Below, one piece after another: positions 1 through 12,011 of a DNA stretch of 64,000 nt. The first letter of the stretch is position 1; each line of letters begins with the position of its first letter. Origin of the DNA: Aquilaria yunnanensis (Eukaryota > Streptophyta > Magnoliopsida > Malvales > Thymelaeaceae); NCBI GenBank assembly GCA_039654915.1, contig CM077594.1, positions 105,104,893 through 105,168,892 of the forward strand, in the 5' to 3' direction. The position numbers and the translations under genes were made by a program. The notes under the pieces are model-generated. The model was not told where the DNA came from, ran no database searches, and saw only the letters and a list, made by a program, of their open reading frames with translations.

Positions 1-572
1 AAATGAGCTAGAACTTTTTTATTTATCCACGCATGTGCATTGCTTAACCCTTTTATTTTTACCTCCTCAATGTCACCAAGCAAACCTTTACTGCTACTGC
101 TACTATTGATTTATTTTAAAACCCCGGTGCCTTCAAATCTAGTCCCTCCTATATCAATTGAACATTGTTTGTTCAGGGTTTGTCCTAAGGAAATATTGCT
201 GAAATGTGTGACAGAGTGGAGTGTGGCACTGATGGTAGAAGGGGTGAAAGGTGTTGGAGGGTAAATGTAGTTACTATAGCGATGACCTTATTGAAGATAT
301 TGGTGAAATAATAAATTCATAAACTTGGAATTAAGAGTGTTAGATGAAAAAAATTGTAATTCAAACTTGCATTTGTGTAAATAATTTTAACATTAAGTGG
401 TAAAATTGCCGCTAACAGGTAAAGTTAGTGACAAAATTACAACAAAAAGATATTAGTGATAAAATTGCTCCATCAAAAAAATATCAGTGTAATCCCTAGA
501 AAGAGTATGACTTTTAACCTGTCACTGTGACATCGACTTGAGCGACAACACCAACAAGACAAGGTTGGGCAA
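1..572. other. Intergenic, no gene seen
   Basis: This stretch is AT-rich and has only short open frames with no recognisable protein family. Nothing could be supported here beyond the left target-site copy of the MITE that starts at 581. Confidence 0.6.
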
Positions 573-580
573 CTTGGAGT

Positions 581-1323
581 CATAAAGTTAAATATTGTGG
601 TATACCACGGTATACTGCTTACCACGGGTAAACGATACACGGTACAAATGCTTTCACATTTTATTATTTTATCACGTGGTATACCGCAGTATTTCACATA
701 TTGCTCACTTTTTGTGTACATTTTGTCTAAAAGCCACGGTATACCGCAAATACCGCAAAGTATATACCGTGGTATGTTATTTTTCATGAATGCATGTGAG
801 ATATTTTTTTGTCATTTTACATCAAAATATCATAAATAAATAAAACATTAAAATATAATTAATACACATATCATAAAATAAATATTTAATTTTATTATTT
901 TGGTTACTTTTCTTATTTAACGTAAAAATTTAATGGTTATTTTGAGCTACCTAGAAACTTAATCTGGTATTAGAAAATGTATTGTTATTATTAAAGTATT
1001 ATCTTTTTCTCTTATATCAATAAATTAGTTTATTTTTTAGTATTATTTATCTTCCTCTATCTATATAGCATTTTTTATGTTTTTTGTATTAAAAAAATAT
1101 CTTCTATCATATATATTTTATTTATATTTGATAAATTATGATGAGAAAAATTAGAATGCATATAAAATGTGTAAAAAAAAATTGAATTTATGTCATCTTA
1201 AAATAATATTCTAATATTTATTTTTTTGCAAAACAGTAATGGTATGAAATGTGGTATAATATGTGGTATACCTTAAAAATTTAAGGTGCAGTATACCTAA
1301 TGGTAACGATATTTAACACCTTG
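581..1323 (+). mobile_element. hAT-like non-autonomous element (MITE), copy 1
   Basis: This 743-bp AT-rich element is flanked by a perfect 8-bp direct repeat, cttggagt, at 573-580 and 1324-1331. Its ends are imperfect inverted repeats: the left end reads cataaagttaaatat, and the right end, read on the other strand, is caaggtgttaaatat. Short palindromic motifs of the type taccacggtata recur near the left end, as subterminal repeats do in hAT elements. There is no transposase. A diverged copy in the opposite orientation lies at 53521-54259 and has its own different 8-bp duplication, which fixes both boundaries. The superfamily call rests on the 8-bp duplication and the CA-type ends. Confidence 0.8.
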
Positions 1324-1331
1324 CTTGGAGT

Positions 1332-2581
1332 GCAATTTGATGGTGGCGGTGGTCGCCTTAAGTATCTTGAACTTGTTTTACTGTGACATCAAGCAATTGT
1401 TAGACGTTTTCCTCATTTTCTTTCGGAAAAGTATTTGCATACAGAGAAGAAAAATTAAATCTAACAAAAAAAAAGAAAAATTAAAGGAGGCGGGCGCCCG
1501 AGGGGGGGAATTAGGGGTGGGATAATAGGACTCGTCGTCAGATGTGGCGTGGGTGGAGTTGCCTATGCCTTGGATTTGCTCGAGGAACCAAGAGCTTGTC
1601 TTTGGCCCTTTCGGTGGCCTTCGTTCCACTTTCCATTTCTAAAGGGTTTATGTTACTCTTGCCCTCTAAATTACGTAGCAGCTTGCTGCATGCTTCTCAA
1701 TATGTACATGTGTCCTATGGGTAAAATATAGGTGGGAAAAACACCAAATTTTTTAGTCTGACTTCTAGATCAGATTGCACATTATAATTTTCTCTAGTTC
1801 TAATATATCCAATAAAATTATAGTTTGAGACTAGGTTAGTCACACATATTATAATTTAGTATTGAATATGTCATAAACTATTAAAAACGTAACGGTAAAT
1901 GTAGACAGTTGTTGATTTTGAAATCTTGAGGTACTCATATAAATTTTAAAACATTTTAAATATTTTATGTAATTTATCATTTTTATTTTTTATGCAATAG
2001 CCATTGCCAATTTAGAGATGAAAGTGGATAAGATGTGAGTAGGATGGTGTTAAACCTATATCCTATCCATTATTTTGAATACTAAATCCATATTCTAGCC
2101 ATCTTCAATCACTTTTACAATTTTAATATATTCATATCATATTCATTTTAAGGTTGGTAGGATTGGATAAAATGCATCTATTCACTGCATACTTCCATAA
2201 TAAAAAATAATCATTTTAAAATAGAGTATCATAATAAAAAAAATTAAAATTGATCTACCAAAAAAACAATGTCATTAACAGGAGACAAATAATCAAAGTG
2301 TAGTAATCTGGCAACAACATAACTTTCCAAGGATAAGGTGTTGTTGTCATTTGCAGCACTTGGCCCATTGGATAAAGAGCTCAGATATCGCAGGGCCAAC
2401 TAGGGATGAAATTTCACCAGCGCATTGTGGACCACTACACTGCTAAATTGTGGCTTTGAGCCATCCAAGTTTCAAAACGCAAGGAGATTTCCTCTTAACT
2501 TTAAATATGTAATTTTTCAAACCCTAATATACTTGTAAAGATGCTTATGGGTATAAGATAAAATGTTGTTGTCACCAATTC

Positions 2582-2635
<54 letters not shown>

Positions 2636-3142
2636 TGTATATGTGTGTGTGTACAGGTAGGATGTCGGGTCGGTAAACCCACATCCTACCCACATCTATC
2701 AAACACAAAGAAAAAATAATCCAAATCCGCTCCAAATCCATTTCATTGCAAAAAAAATCCTACTCATTTGGGTAAGATATACTCGAATACTCATTGCGGT
2801 GAATATCCGTTGATATCCCTAATCACTATCCATCACTACATCCACCATGAGTCTACCTAGAAATGATATTCAAATTAGTTATCAAATTCTGATAAAAAAG
2901 AAACCCACTTATCTAATTCCGATGTGTTTCTAATCACCAAATTTCAGGTATGACACTTGTTCTTCTATAAATAGTAATGTCCAATACTACCTCTTTTGAC
3001 ATCGTCTCTGTCACCCAAATGAGAATCCAACGGTTATTGATGCAATGACTAGCGTAAAAAAAAAATAAAAATAATAAATTATACAAAGTTTCTAAAGTTT
3101 GTTAAAAGTTATATTAGTACCTCAAGATTTCAAAACTAACCC
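1332..3142. other. Intergenic, AT-rich, repeat debris
   Basis: No gene is recognised. Around 2020-2180 and 2650-2830 there are related phrases (for example gtaggatg and aatcc-rich stretches) in opposite orientation. These look like the worn ends of another small element around the CA microsatellite, but no boundary could be fixed. Confidence 0.4.
2583..2632. repeat. (CA)n microsatellite
   Basis: About 25 uninterrupted CA units are followed by a short TGTATG/TG-rich tail. It is likely length-polymorphic. Confidence 0.95.
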
Positions 3143-4329
3143 ATGTTTACCGCATTTAGAGCCTATGTCTATTTCGGTCCTAGTAAATGGGTCTCCGACA
3201 CCATAATTTATGATGGAAAAAGGTCTCCGATAAGGAACCCTCTTCCTCCTTTTTTATTCCTTATAGTAGCTAAAGTCTTAAATGTAATGGTTGAGGAGGC
3301 CTTGGAAAAGGGGATCTATAAAGGTGTAGCAGCTAGAAGAAATGAGTTGGTGATTCCACATCTTTAATATGCTGATGGTGTCCTGTTTTTTGGTGAGTGG
3401 TCAGAAGCAAATTTGATTAATTTGATTCATTTACTAAAGTTTTTTCAAAATTCTTCTAGTCTGAAAATTAATTTGACCAAGAGTAGAATCTTTGGTGTAA
3501 GTGTGCACAGTAAACTACTTGGCTTATTCAATTAATTACTCTGCTTGTAAATGTCCATTTACTTATCTTGAACTATCGATTGGCTCAAATATAAGTCGTT
3601 TGAGCTTTTGGAAGGAGATTGTGGAAAAGTTTGACAAAAAATTTAGTACTTGGAAGGTGAGATTCTTGTTATTAGATGGAAAATTGACCTTGATAAAATC
3701 TGTTCTTAGAAGCTTGGCCCTATATTTCTTCTCTATGTTTTGTGCCCCAAGGAGCATTATCAAAACAGCTGAGAGTATAAGGCTACAATTTTTTTGGAAG
3801 GGCAATATGGAATGAAAGTGTTTGGCATAGGCAGCTTGGGATAAAATAGTGTCACAAAAAAAGTATGGGGTTTAAGTGTGAGAAACTTAAGACGAAAGAA
3901 TTTATCTTTGTGTAGGAAAATGATGGTGTTGGTTAGAAATGGGAGTGAATCTCTTTAGGTAAAAGTGATCAAAAGTATTTATAGGAAAAGTGGTTGTCTA
4001 GATATGAGTGACGTAAAAACTTGTCCTGATGCTGTTTGGGGTGACATCATCAAGGCGAGGTTTGAAATAGATAGGCTAGCGTACCATTCACGAAATCTTT
4101 CAAAAAGGTAGTTGGAAATAAGGAAAATGTTAGTTTTTGGAAAGATGTCTGAGCTAGAGAGAAAAGTCTAAAAATGTTATGTCCTTGGTTGTTTTACTTA
4201 GATGAAAAGGCATGTGTTCGATAAGGGAACATGGAAGTTGGCAAGGGGATGTGTGGACATGAGATTGGAATTAGGTGAAACACTTAAGTGGGAGGGAGTT
4301 AGAGGAATTTGAGTCTTTAAAGAATGCTA
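3143..4329 (+). pseudogene. LINE reverse-transcriptase remnant
   Basis: The translation shows the downstream half of a plant L1-type reverse transcriptase. There is a PLPPFLFLIVAKVLN block, like the PLSPFLF motif of the family. After a stop at 3367 comes YADGVLFFGEW, which corresponds to the catalytic YADD box with the second aspartate changed to glycine. A later frame (about 3555-3815) gives the SxWKVRFLLLDGKLTLIKSVL type region typical of these ORF2 proteins, and from about 3840 a further frame gives a GIRNLRRKNLSLC-like stretch. Several stops and frame changes mean it cannot be functional. The block ends where the 4330 element begins. Confidence 0.75.
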
Positions 4330-5474
4330 GGGTAAATTGCACGATTAGACCCTAACCTTTAATTATTGTTTCAGTTTTAACCTCAACCTCCAATTTGCAC
4401 GTTTAGACTCCCTGACCTCATTTAAATATTTCATTTTGGACATTTGGATGACGGAACTCGTTAGTTCTAATGGAAAACACCACATCATCATAGCATTTTA
4501 GGGAAAATGCTAACTTTAATGCCTAAAAATCTTGTCCTTTAACAAATAATCCTTAAAATATTCCATTTTAACAAAAAAACTCTTATCAGCTCCCTTCTTT
4601 AGCCAGCCCTTTCCTCTATTTGTCTCTTGGTCCTTCGACCACTAGCAGCTGTGCCACACCGTCACGGCTAACACACTAGTGCTATTTCAACCATCATGAC
4701 AAGAAGTCGATGCCCAAGTTGCACAAGTAAAGGCTCTTACATGAAATCAAAATAGATTGACATCGGGGATAAGGGAAAGGAAGAAAATCGGGGATGAAGG
4801 AGTGAATCAGGTGACGAAGGCAAAGAATGGTGGGAATCAAGTTTGGAAAAATTAGGTGAGGGAAGTGAAAAGGGTGGGAATCGAGTTTGGCGAAATAGGT
4901 GAGGGAGGCGAAGAGGGGTGCGAATCAAGTTTGGTGAAATTGAAGGTTGTATGAATCAAGAACATAGGAGAAGAAGGCAGATGAAGGAGCGAATTAGGGA
5001 CGGAGGAGAGGAAGGAGGCGATGAACAAAGGAGCAAATCGGGGACGGATGAAAAGGAGGCGGCCAGAGGAGAGGAAGACAGACGAAAAAGCAAATCAGGG
5101 ACGGAAGGGAGGGAGGCAGTTGGGGGAGAGGGAGGCAGATGGACAAGCAAATCAGGGATGAAGGAGAGGGAGGCAGTCAAAGGACAAGGAGGCGAATGGA
5201 GGAGAGGGTTGGCCGGAGGGGAGCTATTTGTGAAAATGAAATGTTTTAAGGATTATTTGTTAAAAGAAAAAGTTTTTAGCTATTAAAGTTAGCATTTTCT
5301 CCTAAAATGTTATGCTGATGTGACATTTTCCATTAAAACTAACACGTTCCGTCACCCCAAGGTAAAAAATGAAACATTTAAATGAGATTAAGAAGTCTAA
5401 ACGTGCACGTTGGAGGTTGAGGTTAAAACTGAAGTAATAATTAAATATTAGGGTCTAATCATGCAATTTACCCC
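4330..5474. mobile_element. Long-TIR Mutator-like element inserted in the LINE
   Basis: The first roughly 265 bases (from gggtaaattgca at 4330) match the reverse complement of the last roughly 265 bases (ending at 5474) along their whole length. They share landmarks such as ctcaacctccaa, gcacgtttagac, tgacggaac and aaatgctaacttta. The 6-bp sequence atgcta directly abuts both ends, and the interrupted LINE resumes after it. There is no transposase. The middle is a purine-rich tandem array. Long TIRs without a transposase fit a non-autonomous MULE; the short target copy is less usual, since 9 bp is typical. Confidence 0.75.
4740..5240 (+). repeat. Purine-rich minisatellite inside the MULE-like element
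   Basis: There are two adjacent degenerate arrays. About 4780-4945 repeats a unit of about 55-60 bp around ggaatcaagtttggcgaaat. About 5025-5205 repeats a unit of roughly 60 bp around agcaaatcagggacg. The second array stays open in one frame and gives a repeated peptide of about 20 residues with the core SKSGT followed by E/K/R-rich sequence. I consider the peptide a by-product of the repeat, not a proven gene. Confidence 0.65.
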
Positions 5475-5967
5475 ATGCTACTAACAATTTGTAGGATATA
5501 CCATTGATGGCAAAGATTCTTGGAAGTGGGAGCTAGATCAATCTGGTAAATTCACAGTAAAAGTCTTGGCCTCGTTGATTGATGATGCCTGCTCAGGAAA
5601 CAAAATGGAACAATTAAGTTCGTGCCTCAAAAAGTAAATATCTTCATGTGGAAAATGTTCAACAAAGGGCTCCGACAAGGTTTAATCTCTTTCAGAAAGG
5701 AGTTCCAGTTAACGGTGTTATGTGTCCTCTATGCAATAAAGTAATTGAAACCGTGGATCATATATAGTCTGGTTCGTTGCAAATATGCAAAGGCAATATG
5801 GGATAGTGTAAAAATGTGGTGGCAAGTCGGGACTATCTTTAGCATATATAGATGTGGATGACGTCTTGCGCGCAGCAAATCTACATCGTCAAAACAAAAC
5901 TTGGGAAGCAGCATGCTACACTACATTTTGGGCTATATGGAGACAACGTAATCAAGTACGTGGTTTG
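5475..5967 (+). pseudogene. LINE zinc-binding (zf-RVT) C-terminal remnant
   Basis: Translation gives DSWKWELDQSGKFTVK and then VPQKVNIFMWKMFNKGLRQG, matching the zf-RVT region that follows plant LINE reverse transcriptases (W-x-W-E, SGKF-S/T-V-K, then K-V-x-x-F-x-W). A worn cysteine/histidine part follows, around ATVDH and CKYAKAIWDSV-like phrases. Frameshifts and stops are present. The block continues across the copia insertion into 12012-12300. Confidence 0.65.
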
Positions 5968-6650
5968 TGTTGTAAGTAGCAATTTGTAACAATCACGAAC
6001 CACCAAGACCCGAGGCGTGTATTCACTGTCCTCAAGGATTATATTTCGCGACTCTCCAAAGTGTGCAGGAGAATAGGTCTGCGAAAATCCCCCAGGATAC
6101 AACGGGTCTTCCGGGAAGTGTGCACTCACACCCGGGATACTCTAGGAATCAGCAGAAACTCAAGAACCAGCAAGGATCAGAGCAGGAGGGGGAGATAAGA
6201 GAGAGCTCGAAAGCGGTGTGTTTTGAGAGAGGAGTGGACAATGGGTATTTATAGGTAGTAGTGGTCCGATTTTAAACGATGGGTAATAATGTGTCAGAAT
6301 TTAAAACGCTGGGGTAATAATGTGCAATAAGTTTGGGAGTTACAGAATTTATCTTGGTTTTATGATTTTGTCCGTTTTGATATCCAAACACGTGAAAAAC
6401 AAATTTTCCGGGTAAGGATAAAAAAGCAAATTCAGAAAAATATAAAAACTGACTTGGACCGGGCCTCGTGATACTTTGCGCGCAGGGGGGGCAAATCGGA
6501 CTCTTTCCACTGTTTTGGCCCATCTTGTGCGCGCGAGCCCATTACCATTTTCTTTCTTATCTAGCCCACTTGGGTATGTTAACTTATAAAGTCTTAGAAC
6601 TCTCATTGTCCAAGCCATGTGGGATTTGCCTTTTGGAATACTTGACAACA
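5968..6650 (-). repeat. 3' LTR of the copia element
   Basis: This LTR matches 11326-12011 almost base for base, beginning tgttgtaagtagc and ending acttgacaaca on the + strand. By eye the substitutions include a/c in the aaacg-tgggt phrase and c/t at the gtgcgcag phrase; the right copy also has a longer G run. Confidence 0.95.
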
Positions 6651-6664
6651 ATCCCCCACATATT
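6651..6664 (-). other. Polypurine tract of the copia element
   Basis: On the minus strand the sequence immediately before the 3' LTR is a G-rich run (tgtgggggat). This is the expected place and composition for the plus-strand primer of an LTR retrotransposon. Confidence 0.7.
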
Positions 6665-7226
6665 TCAAAAGGCATTACTTCAAGGTTTCTTTGCTGGCTT
6701 TAAGCTCAAGAGTGCAATGCATCGTGGCTGGTGTCTATTAGACTATGAACCAGTCCTAGAGCCAATGAAACTTAACTTACAGAGTACTTGGTGAAGCATT
6801 TAGTTTCTATGAACCAAATACCCTTTTGTAATTTAAGTGATCCATTGATCACATTACACCCCCACAATTTCTGCTGTTCATTGCAGTGTTGCGCTTATCG
6901 GCCATGCGCATGTCCTGGTTTTCATGAGTGCTTTAGAGATTCTGCCACAAATCTCATAGGAGCGGCTTCACTCCTACACTCATATAGGTGATTCCATCAA
7001 GTGTATACTGCATAAATACACTACCTATCATGGCTTATGTAAATCATTAAGAGCTTTTTGCTCATCCTCTAGTAAATACAGTATTTGCATTATCTACACC
7101 ATAGGAGGGACCTTTTAAGAAAAGTTTCGATAATGCTTCCAGGTCTAGCAGTCACTTGTTATTACCCATATGAACCTAATTCATGGGATCTCCAATCACA
7201 TAGGTTGGGTTACCATCACTATTGAC

Positions 7227-10200
7227 TCAGGTTGGCAATAGTCTCATTCCCCTCGATGTTTCACATATCATTTTCCTTCCCAGAAGTTTAGTCAGAAGAT
7301 CGGCCAAATTCACTTCTGACTTTACATAATCGATCGATATAACACCATCATTAAGCAGCTGCTTTATAACATCATGTCTTAATCGAATGTGTCTATTTTT
7401 GCCATTGTAAGATTTATTTTTTGCAATTGCTATTGCCGCTTGGCAATCACAATGCATAGACACAGAAGGCATTGGCTTTATACCCAATGGTATATCTGCT
7501 AAGAAGTTTTTCAACCACTCAGCTTCACTTCCAGCCATTTCTAAGGCTATAAATTCTGACTCCATAGTGGATCTGGCAATGATGGTTTACTTTGAAGATT
7601 TCCAAGACACAGCTCCACCACCAAAAGTAAAAATGTACCTATTAGTAGATTTGGTTTCATCAGAGTCAGAAATCCAATTAGCATCACTGTACCCTTCTAG
7701 TACAGCGGGAAAACCACTATATATGATACCACATTTCATGGTACCTTTTAGATATTTCATAATTCTTACCAAAGCATTCCAATGTTCTTCATTCGGATTT
7801 TGAGTATATCTACTCAATCTACACACAGCATAAGCTATGTCAGGTCGAGTGAAGTTCATCAGGTGCATCAGACTTCCAATAATTTGTGCATACTCTTGTT
7901 GAGCAACACTTTCACCTTTATTTTTCTTTAATTGTGTGTTTGCATGATAAGGAGTGCTTACAGATGTCACCTCAAAATAGTTAAACTTCTTTAGAAGTTT
8001 TCAACATAGTGTTCCTGTGACAACATTAAGCAACTTTCTTTCCTTATGATCTTAACACCCAAAATTACACTAGCTTCCCCTAGATCTTTCATGTCAAACT
8101 GTAAAGATAGGAAGCTTTTGGTGTGTTCGACTATTTCAAGAGTAGTTCCAAAAATGAGTATATCATCCACATAGAGGCTAATTATTACACATTCACCACC
8201 TTCAAGTTTTGTGTAAACACATTTATCAACTCCAGTAGTTGAAAAATTATTACCTAACAAGACTTGATCAAATTTCTCGTGCCATTGTTTAGGTGCTTGT
8301 TTTAATCCATATAAGGATTTTCGCAACTTGCACACCTTTGTTTTTTGTCCAGAAACAACATAGCCTTCTGGCTGGACCATATATATTTCCTCTTGTAGAT
8401 CCTCATTTAAGAAAGCAATTTTAACATCCATTTGATGTATAATAAGTTTATGTACAGAAGCCAAGGCAAATAAAACTCTTATTAAAGAAATCCTAGAAAC
8501 TGTTGCAAAAGTGTCAAAATAATCAACATTTTCTTTTTGAGTAAATCCTTTTGCTACCAATCTTGCTTTATATTTGTCAACCGAGCCATCAGGCTTAAGT
8601 TTTCTTTTAAAAATCCATTTACAACCAATGGGTTTAGCACCAGGTGGTAAATCTACCAAATCCCATGTTTGATTTTGTAAAATAGAATATATTTCATTTT
8701 GAATGGCTTCTTTCCAGAAAATAGATTCTTTTGAATAAATCGCCTGGTTAAAAGTTATGGGATCATCTACAAGATAGGTGTAAAAGTCATGTCCAAAGGA
8801 ACTCTCTTTCCTTTTCCTTTTACTCCTTCTCAAATCTTCCACTTGATGTTCAGGGATATTTTCATCAGTGGGGGCACGAGAAATCTTTTCCTTCTTCAAA
8901 GGAAAGATATGCTCAAAAAACTCAGCATTTTTTGTTTCGATTATGGTGTTGCAGTCCAACACATCACTTCTCAACACTAAAAATCTATATGCAGCACTAT
9001 GATCTGCATATCCAATAAACATGCAATCGGATGTCTTTGATCCAATTTTACGTTTTTTTTGTTCAGGAAGCATAACCTTTGCAAGACATCCCCAAACTTT
9101 TAAGTACTTTAAGTTTGGGGGATAACCCTTCCATATTTCATATGGAGTTATACCAGTCTTTTTATAAGGAATTCGATTTTGCAAATGACAAGCAGATAAG
9201 ATAGCTTCTCCCCAAAGATTATTAGGAGCAGAAGAACTAACAAGCATAACATTCATCATTTCTTTCAAAGTTCTATTTTTCCTTTCAGCTACACCATTTG
9301 ATTCAGGAGAGTATGGTGGAGTTAATTCATGAATTATCCCTTCTTTTTCACAGAAATCATTAAACGATAAAAACTCACCTCCTCTATCTGATCTAATTCT
9401 TTTAATCTTTTTATTCAATTGATTTTCCACTTCAGACTTATAAAATAAAAAAATATCAAAAGCCTCATATTTGTTTCTTAATAAATAAACTTTGGTCAAT
9501 CTAGAGAAATCATCTATAAAAGGAACATAATACCTTTTTCCTCCTCTTGTCATAGTATGTTTCAAATCACCAAGATCAGTGTGAATTAAACTTAATAATT
9601 CTGATTCTCTTTCAATTGAAGTACAAGTTTTCTTTGTTGACTTAGTTTCAACACATATTTCACATTTATCAAAACTTATGTTACTAGGGGGTGTGATTAA
9701 ACCTAATGATTGCATCTTTTTCAAATAAGATATACTCACATGTCCTAATCTAGCATGCCATAAATCAAGAGACTCAACCAAATAAGCAGAAGACGATGCA
9801 TTATTGTTATTGATAATATTAGAAACACTCAGTACAAAGAGACCCTGGTTACAATAACCCTTGCCCACATAATTATTGTTTCTAGTCATGACTATCTTGT
9901 CACAATCAAATGTGACTTTGATGCCAGCCTTCATGAGCAAAGACACGGAAACCAAGTTGGCTCTTATGGTGGGTACATGCAATACATCACTTAGAGCCAG
10001 TGTCTTTCCAAAGGTCAATTTCAGAAGTACCTTGCCCTTACCTAGAACTGGTGTACCTCGGGAATCACCAAGATACACTGTTTCAACGCCTTCTCCTAGT
10101 GGAGTATAGGAGGAAAAGCCATTTCTGTTGCCACAAATATGCCTGGTGGCACCAGAATCTATCACCCACTCTTTTGAATTTGCAGCAAGGTATGCTTGTG

Positions 10201-10240
10201 AAACTACTGCAGCAATGATGTCATCATCATCATCATCCCC
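7227..10240 (-). pseudogene. pol: Copia pol polyprotein (PR-INT-RT-RNase H), broken
   Basis: The main open block (7991-10165) starts with the aspartic protease motif DSGATRHICG. It continues through the integrase zinc finger (HARLGH and a CEIC pair), the integrase core (HTDLGDL, IDDFSR, then SPESNGVAERKNRTL with the catalytic glutamate) and the copia reverse transcriptase, with the catalytic SLYVDDILIFG. RNase H and the tail are in 7587-7970 and 7227-7565 (for example MHCDCQAAIAIAKN). Two breaks are visible: a one-base deletion near 8000 changes frame just after EHYVENF, and an in-frame TAA near 7587 follows the WKSSK phrase. Otherwise the chain is colinear with the family. Gag and pol would normally be one polyprotein. 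Confidence 0.92.
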
Positions 10241-11308
10241 TCAAGCCAGATTTGCCCTTGGCTTAGGAGGTTTATCAAAGTGCTTTCTTTTCCGGCACTG
10301 TCGAGCAAAGTGTCCCTTTTTTCCACAGACGAAGCAAGGTGGCACTTCTTTGTCCTCATTATTTGCTGGCATTGGTCTTGGCTTGAAGTTATTGTTGGGT
10401 TTCAGTTTTGGAATGTATGGTTTTGGATTGTACCTCTTAGAGTTGATGAGATTTGCACTGGAGGTCAATTGATTCCCTTTGGCTATGCGTTGCTCTTTCC
10501 TATTGGTGTCCTCGATGATGATGTGAGTGATTAGATCGGCCAAAGACAGCTGCTTATGCTTGTGCTTTAGTTGTTGCTTGTATTCTCTCCATGATGGTGG
10601 CAGTTTTTCAATCAACAAGCCAGCTACGAACTCTTCTTGCAGTGTGATTTTTTCTCCCTTCAAGTCCTCCAGAAGCTTGTGGTATTCATTGATTTGTGTT
10701 TTTACATCTTTTTCATCTTCCATTTCCCATCGATAGAATTTCCCGATCACGAACTTTTGCTTGCCCGCATCCTCCGCTGTGTATTTGAGCAGCATGGACT
10801 CCCATATTTCCTTTGCTTCCTTGTACTTAATGTAGACATCGAACAACTCATTAGATAAAGTTGAAATTATTGTGTGACGGCATACCTTATCAACATAAGT
10901 CCAAGACTCCTGTAGCTTGGGGTCATTTGGTTTGGACTCATTCAGTGCGAAAGCAACTCCATGCACATCTAAAAGCATGTAAATGCGCTCCTGCCACCTC
11001 TTGTAGTTTTCTCCACTAAACACTTCTATCTTTGAAATGTCAGGAAATGGCTTTGCTAATGTCGATGGAGGGGTTGGAGGAACCGGTATCCTGGCATTGG
11101 ATGTAGCTTTCATGTAGAAACGAGCATCAGCGAGAGCCCTATCGCAAGCAACAGCAAGGTCGGGATCCTTCTCTCGGTCAATTTGTGCAATTGCAGTTGC
11201 AAGAGCTTGCTCACAGTTGGCAGCTGCAGCTTCGATATCAGCGGGCTCTTCCCGGACAATGTCCAAAGGATCGATGATTGAAGCACCATTGTTGTGGTTT
11301 GGATTCAT
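10241..11308 (-). CDS. gag: Copia Gag (capsid/nucleocapsid) ORF
   Basis: This is a 355-residue open frame from the ATG at 11308; an earlier in-frame ATG lies inside the LTR and is less likely. It has the copia gag (UBN2-type) region, with WQERIYMLL at about residue 125-135 and a Y-x-W-x-M-E-D-E segment. A basic linker follows, and then a CCHC zinc knuckle, CFVCGKKGHFARQC, near the C-terminus. Gag packages the element RNA in a cytoplasmic particle. The frame ends at an in-frame TGA directly before a run of aspartates that leads on in the same frame into the protease. In intact relatives gag and pol are continuous, so this stop is probably a lesion. Confidence 0.88.
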   Translation of the reverse strand: MNPNHNNGASIIDPLDIVREEPADIEAAAANCEQALATAIAQIDREKDPDLAVACDRALADARFYMKATSNARIPVPPTPPSTLAKPFPDISKIEVFSGENYKRWQERIYMLLDVHGVAFALNESKPNDPKLQESWTYVDKVCRHTIISTLSNELFDVYIKYKEAKEIWESMLLKYTAEDAGKQKFVIGKFYRWEMEDEKDVKTQINEYHKLLEDLKGEKITLQEEFVAGLLIEKLPPSWREYKQQLKHKHKQLSLADLITHIIIEDTNRKEQRIAKGNQLTSSANLINSKRYNPKPYIPKLKPNNNFKPRPMPANNEDKEVPPCFVCGKKGHFARQCRKRKHFDKPPKPRANLA

Positions 11309-11325
11309 GGTATAATCCTTGAGGA

Positions 11326-12011
11326 TGTTGTAAGTAGCAATTTGTAACAATCACGAACCACCAAGACCCGAGGCGTGTATTCACTGTCCTCAAGGATTAT
11401 ATTTCGCGACTCTCCAAAGTGTGCAGGAGAATAGGTCTGCGAAAATCCCCCAGGATACAACGGGTCTTCCGGGAAGTGTGCACTCACACCCGGGATACTC
11501 TAGGAATCAGCAGAAACTCAAGAACCAGCAAGGATCAGAGCAGGAGGGGGAGATAAGAGAGAGCTCGAAAGCGGTGTGTTTTGAAAGAGGAGTGGACAAT
11601 GGGTATTTATAGGTAGTAGTGGTCCGATTTTAAACGCTGGGTAATAATGTGTCAGAATTTAAAACGCTGGGGTAATAATGTGCAATAAGTTTGGGAGTTA
11701 CAGAATTTATCCTGGTTTTATGATTTTGTCCGTTTTGATATCCAAACACGTGAAAAATAAATTTTCCGGGTAAGGGTAAAAAAGTAAATTCATAAAAATA
11801 TAAAAACTGACTTGGACCGGGCCTCGTGATACTTTGCGTGCAGGGGGGGGGGGGAATCGGACTCTTTCCACTGTTTTGGCCCATCTTGTGCGCGCGAGCC
11901 CATTACCATTTTCTTTCTTATCTAGCCCACTTGGGTATGTTAACTTATAAAGTCTTAGAACTCTCATTGTCCAAGCCATGTGGGATTTGCCTTTTGGAAT
12001 ACTTGACAACA
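11326..12011 (-). repeat. 5' LTR of the copia element
   Basis: This is the partner of 5968-6650. It should carry the element's promoter and RNA start, read toward lower coordinates. It differs from the other LTR mainly by a longer G run near 11843-11856. Confidence 0.95.

Larger units (their letters stand above)
5968..12011 (-). mobile_element. Ty1/copia LTR retrotransposon, nearly complete
   Basis: This 6.0-kb element lies on the minus strand, bounded by two LTRs of 683 and 686 bp with TGTTGT...ACAACA ends and a perfect 5-bp target duplication, gtttg (5963-5967 and 12012-12016). Gag lies at the right and pol at the left, with the domain order protease, integrase, reverse transcriptase, RNase H that defines copia. 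The LTRs differ at about nine positions plus a poly-G length change, so the insertion is fairly recent. Coding is broken in three places (see the gag and pol entries), so this copy is unlikely to move on its own. No standard tRNA-Met primer site is seen beside the 5' LTR. Confidence 0.93.

Noticed and set aside
2340..2490. Phrase resembling a tRNA A box (tggcccattggataaagagc)
   Set aside because: No matching B box or foldable structure; not enough for a SINE call.
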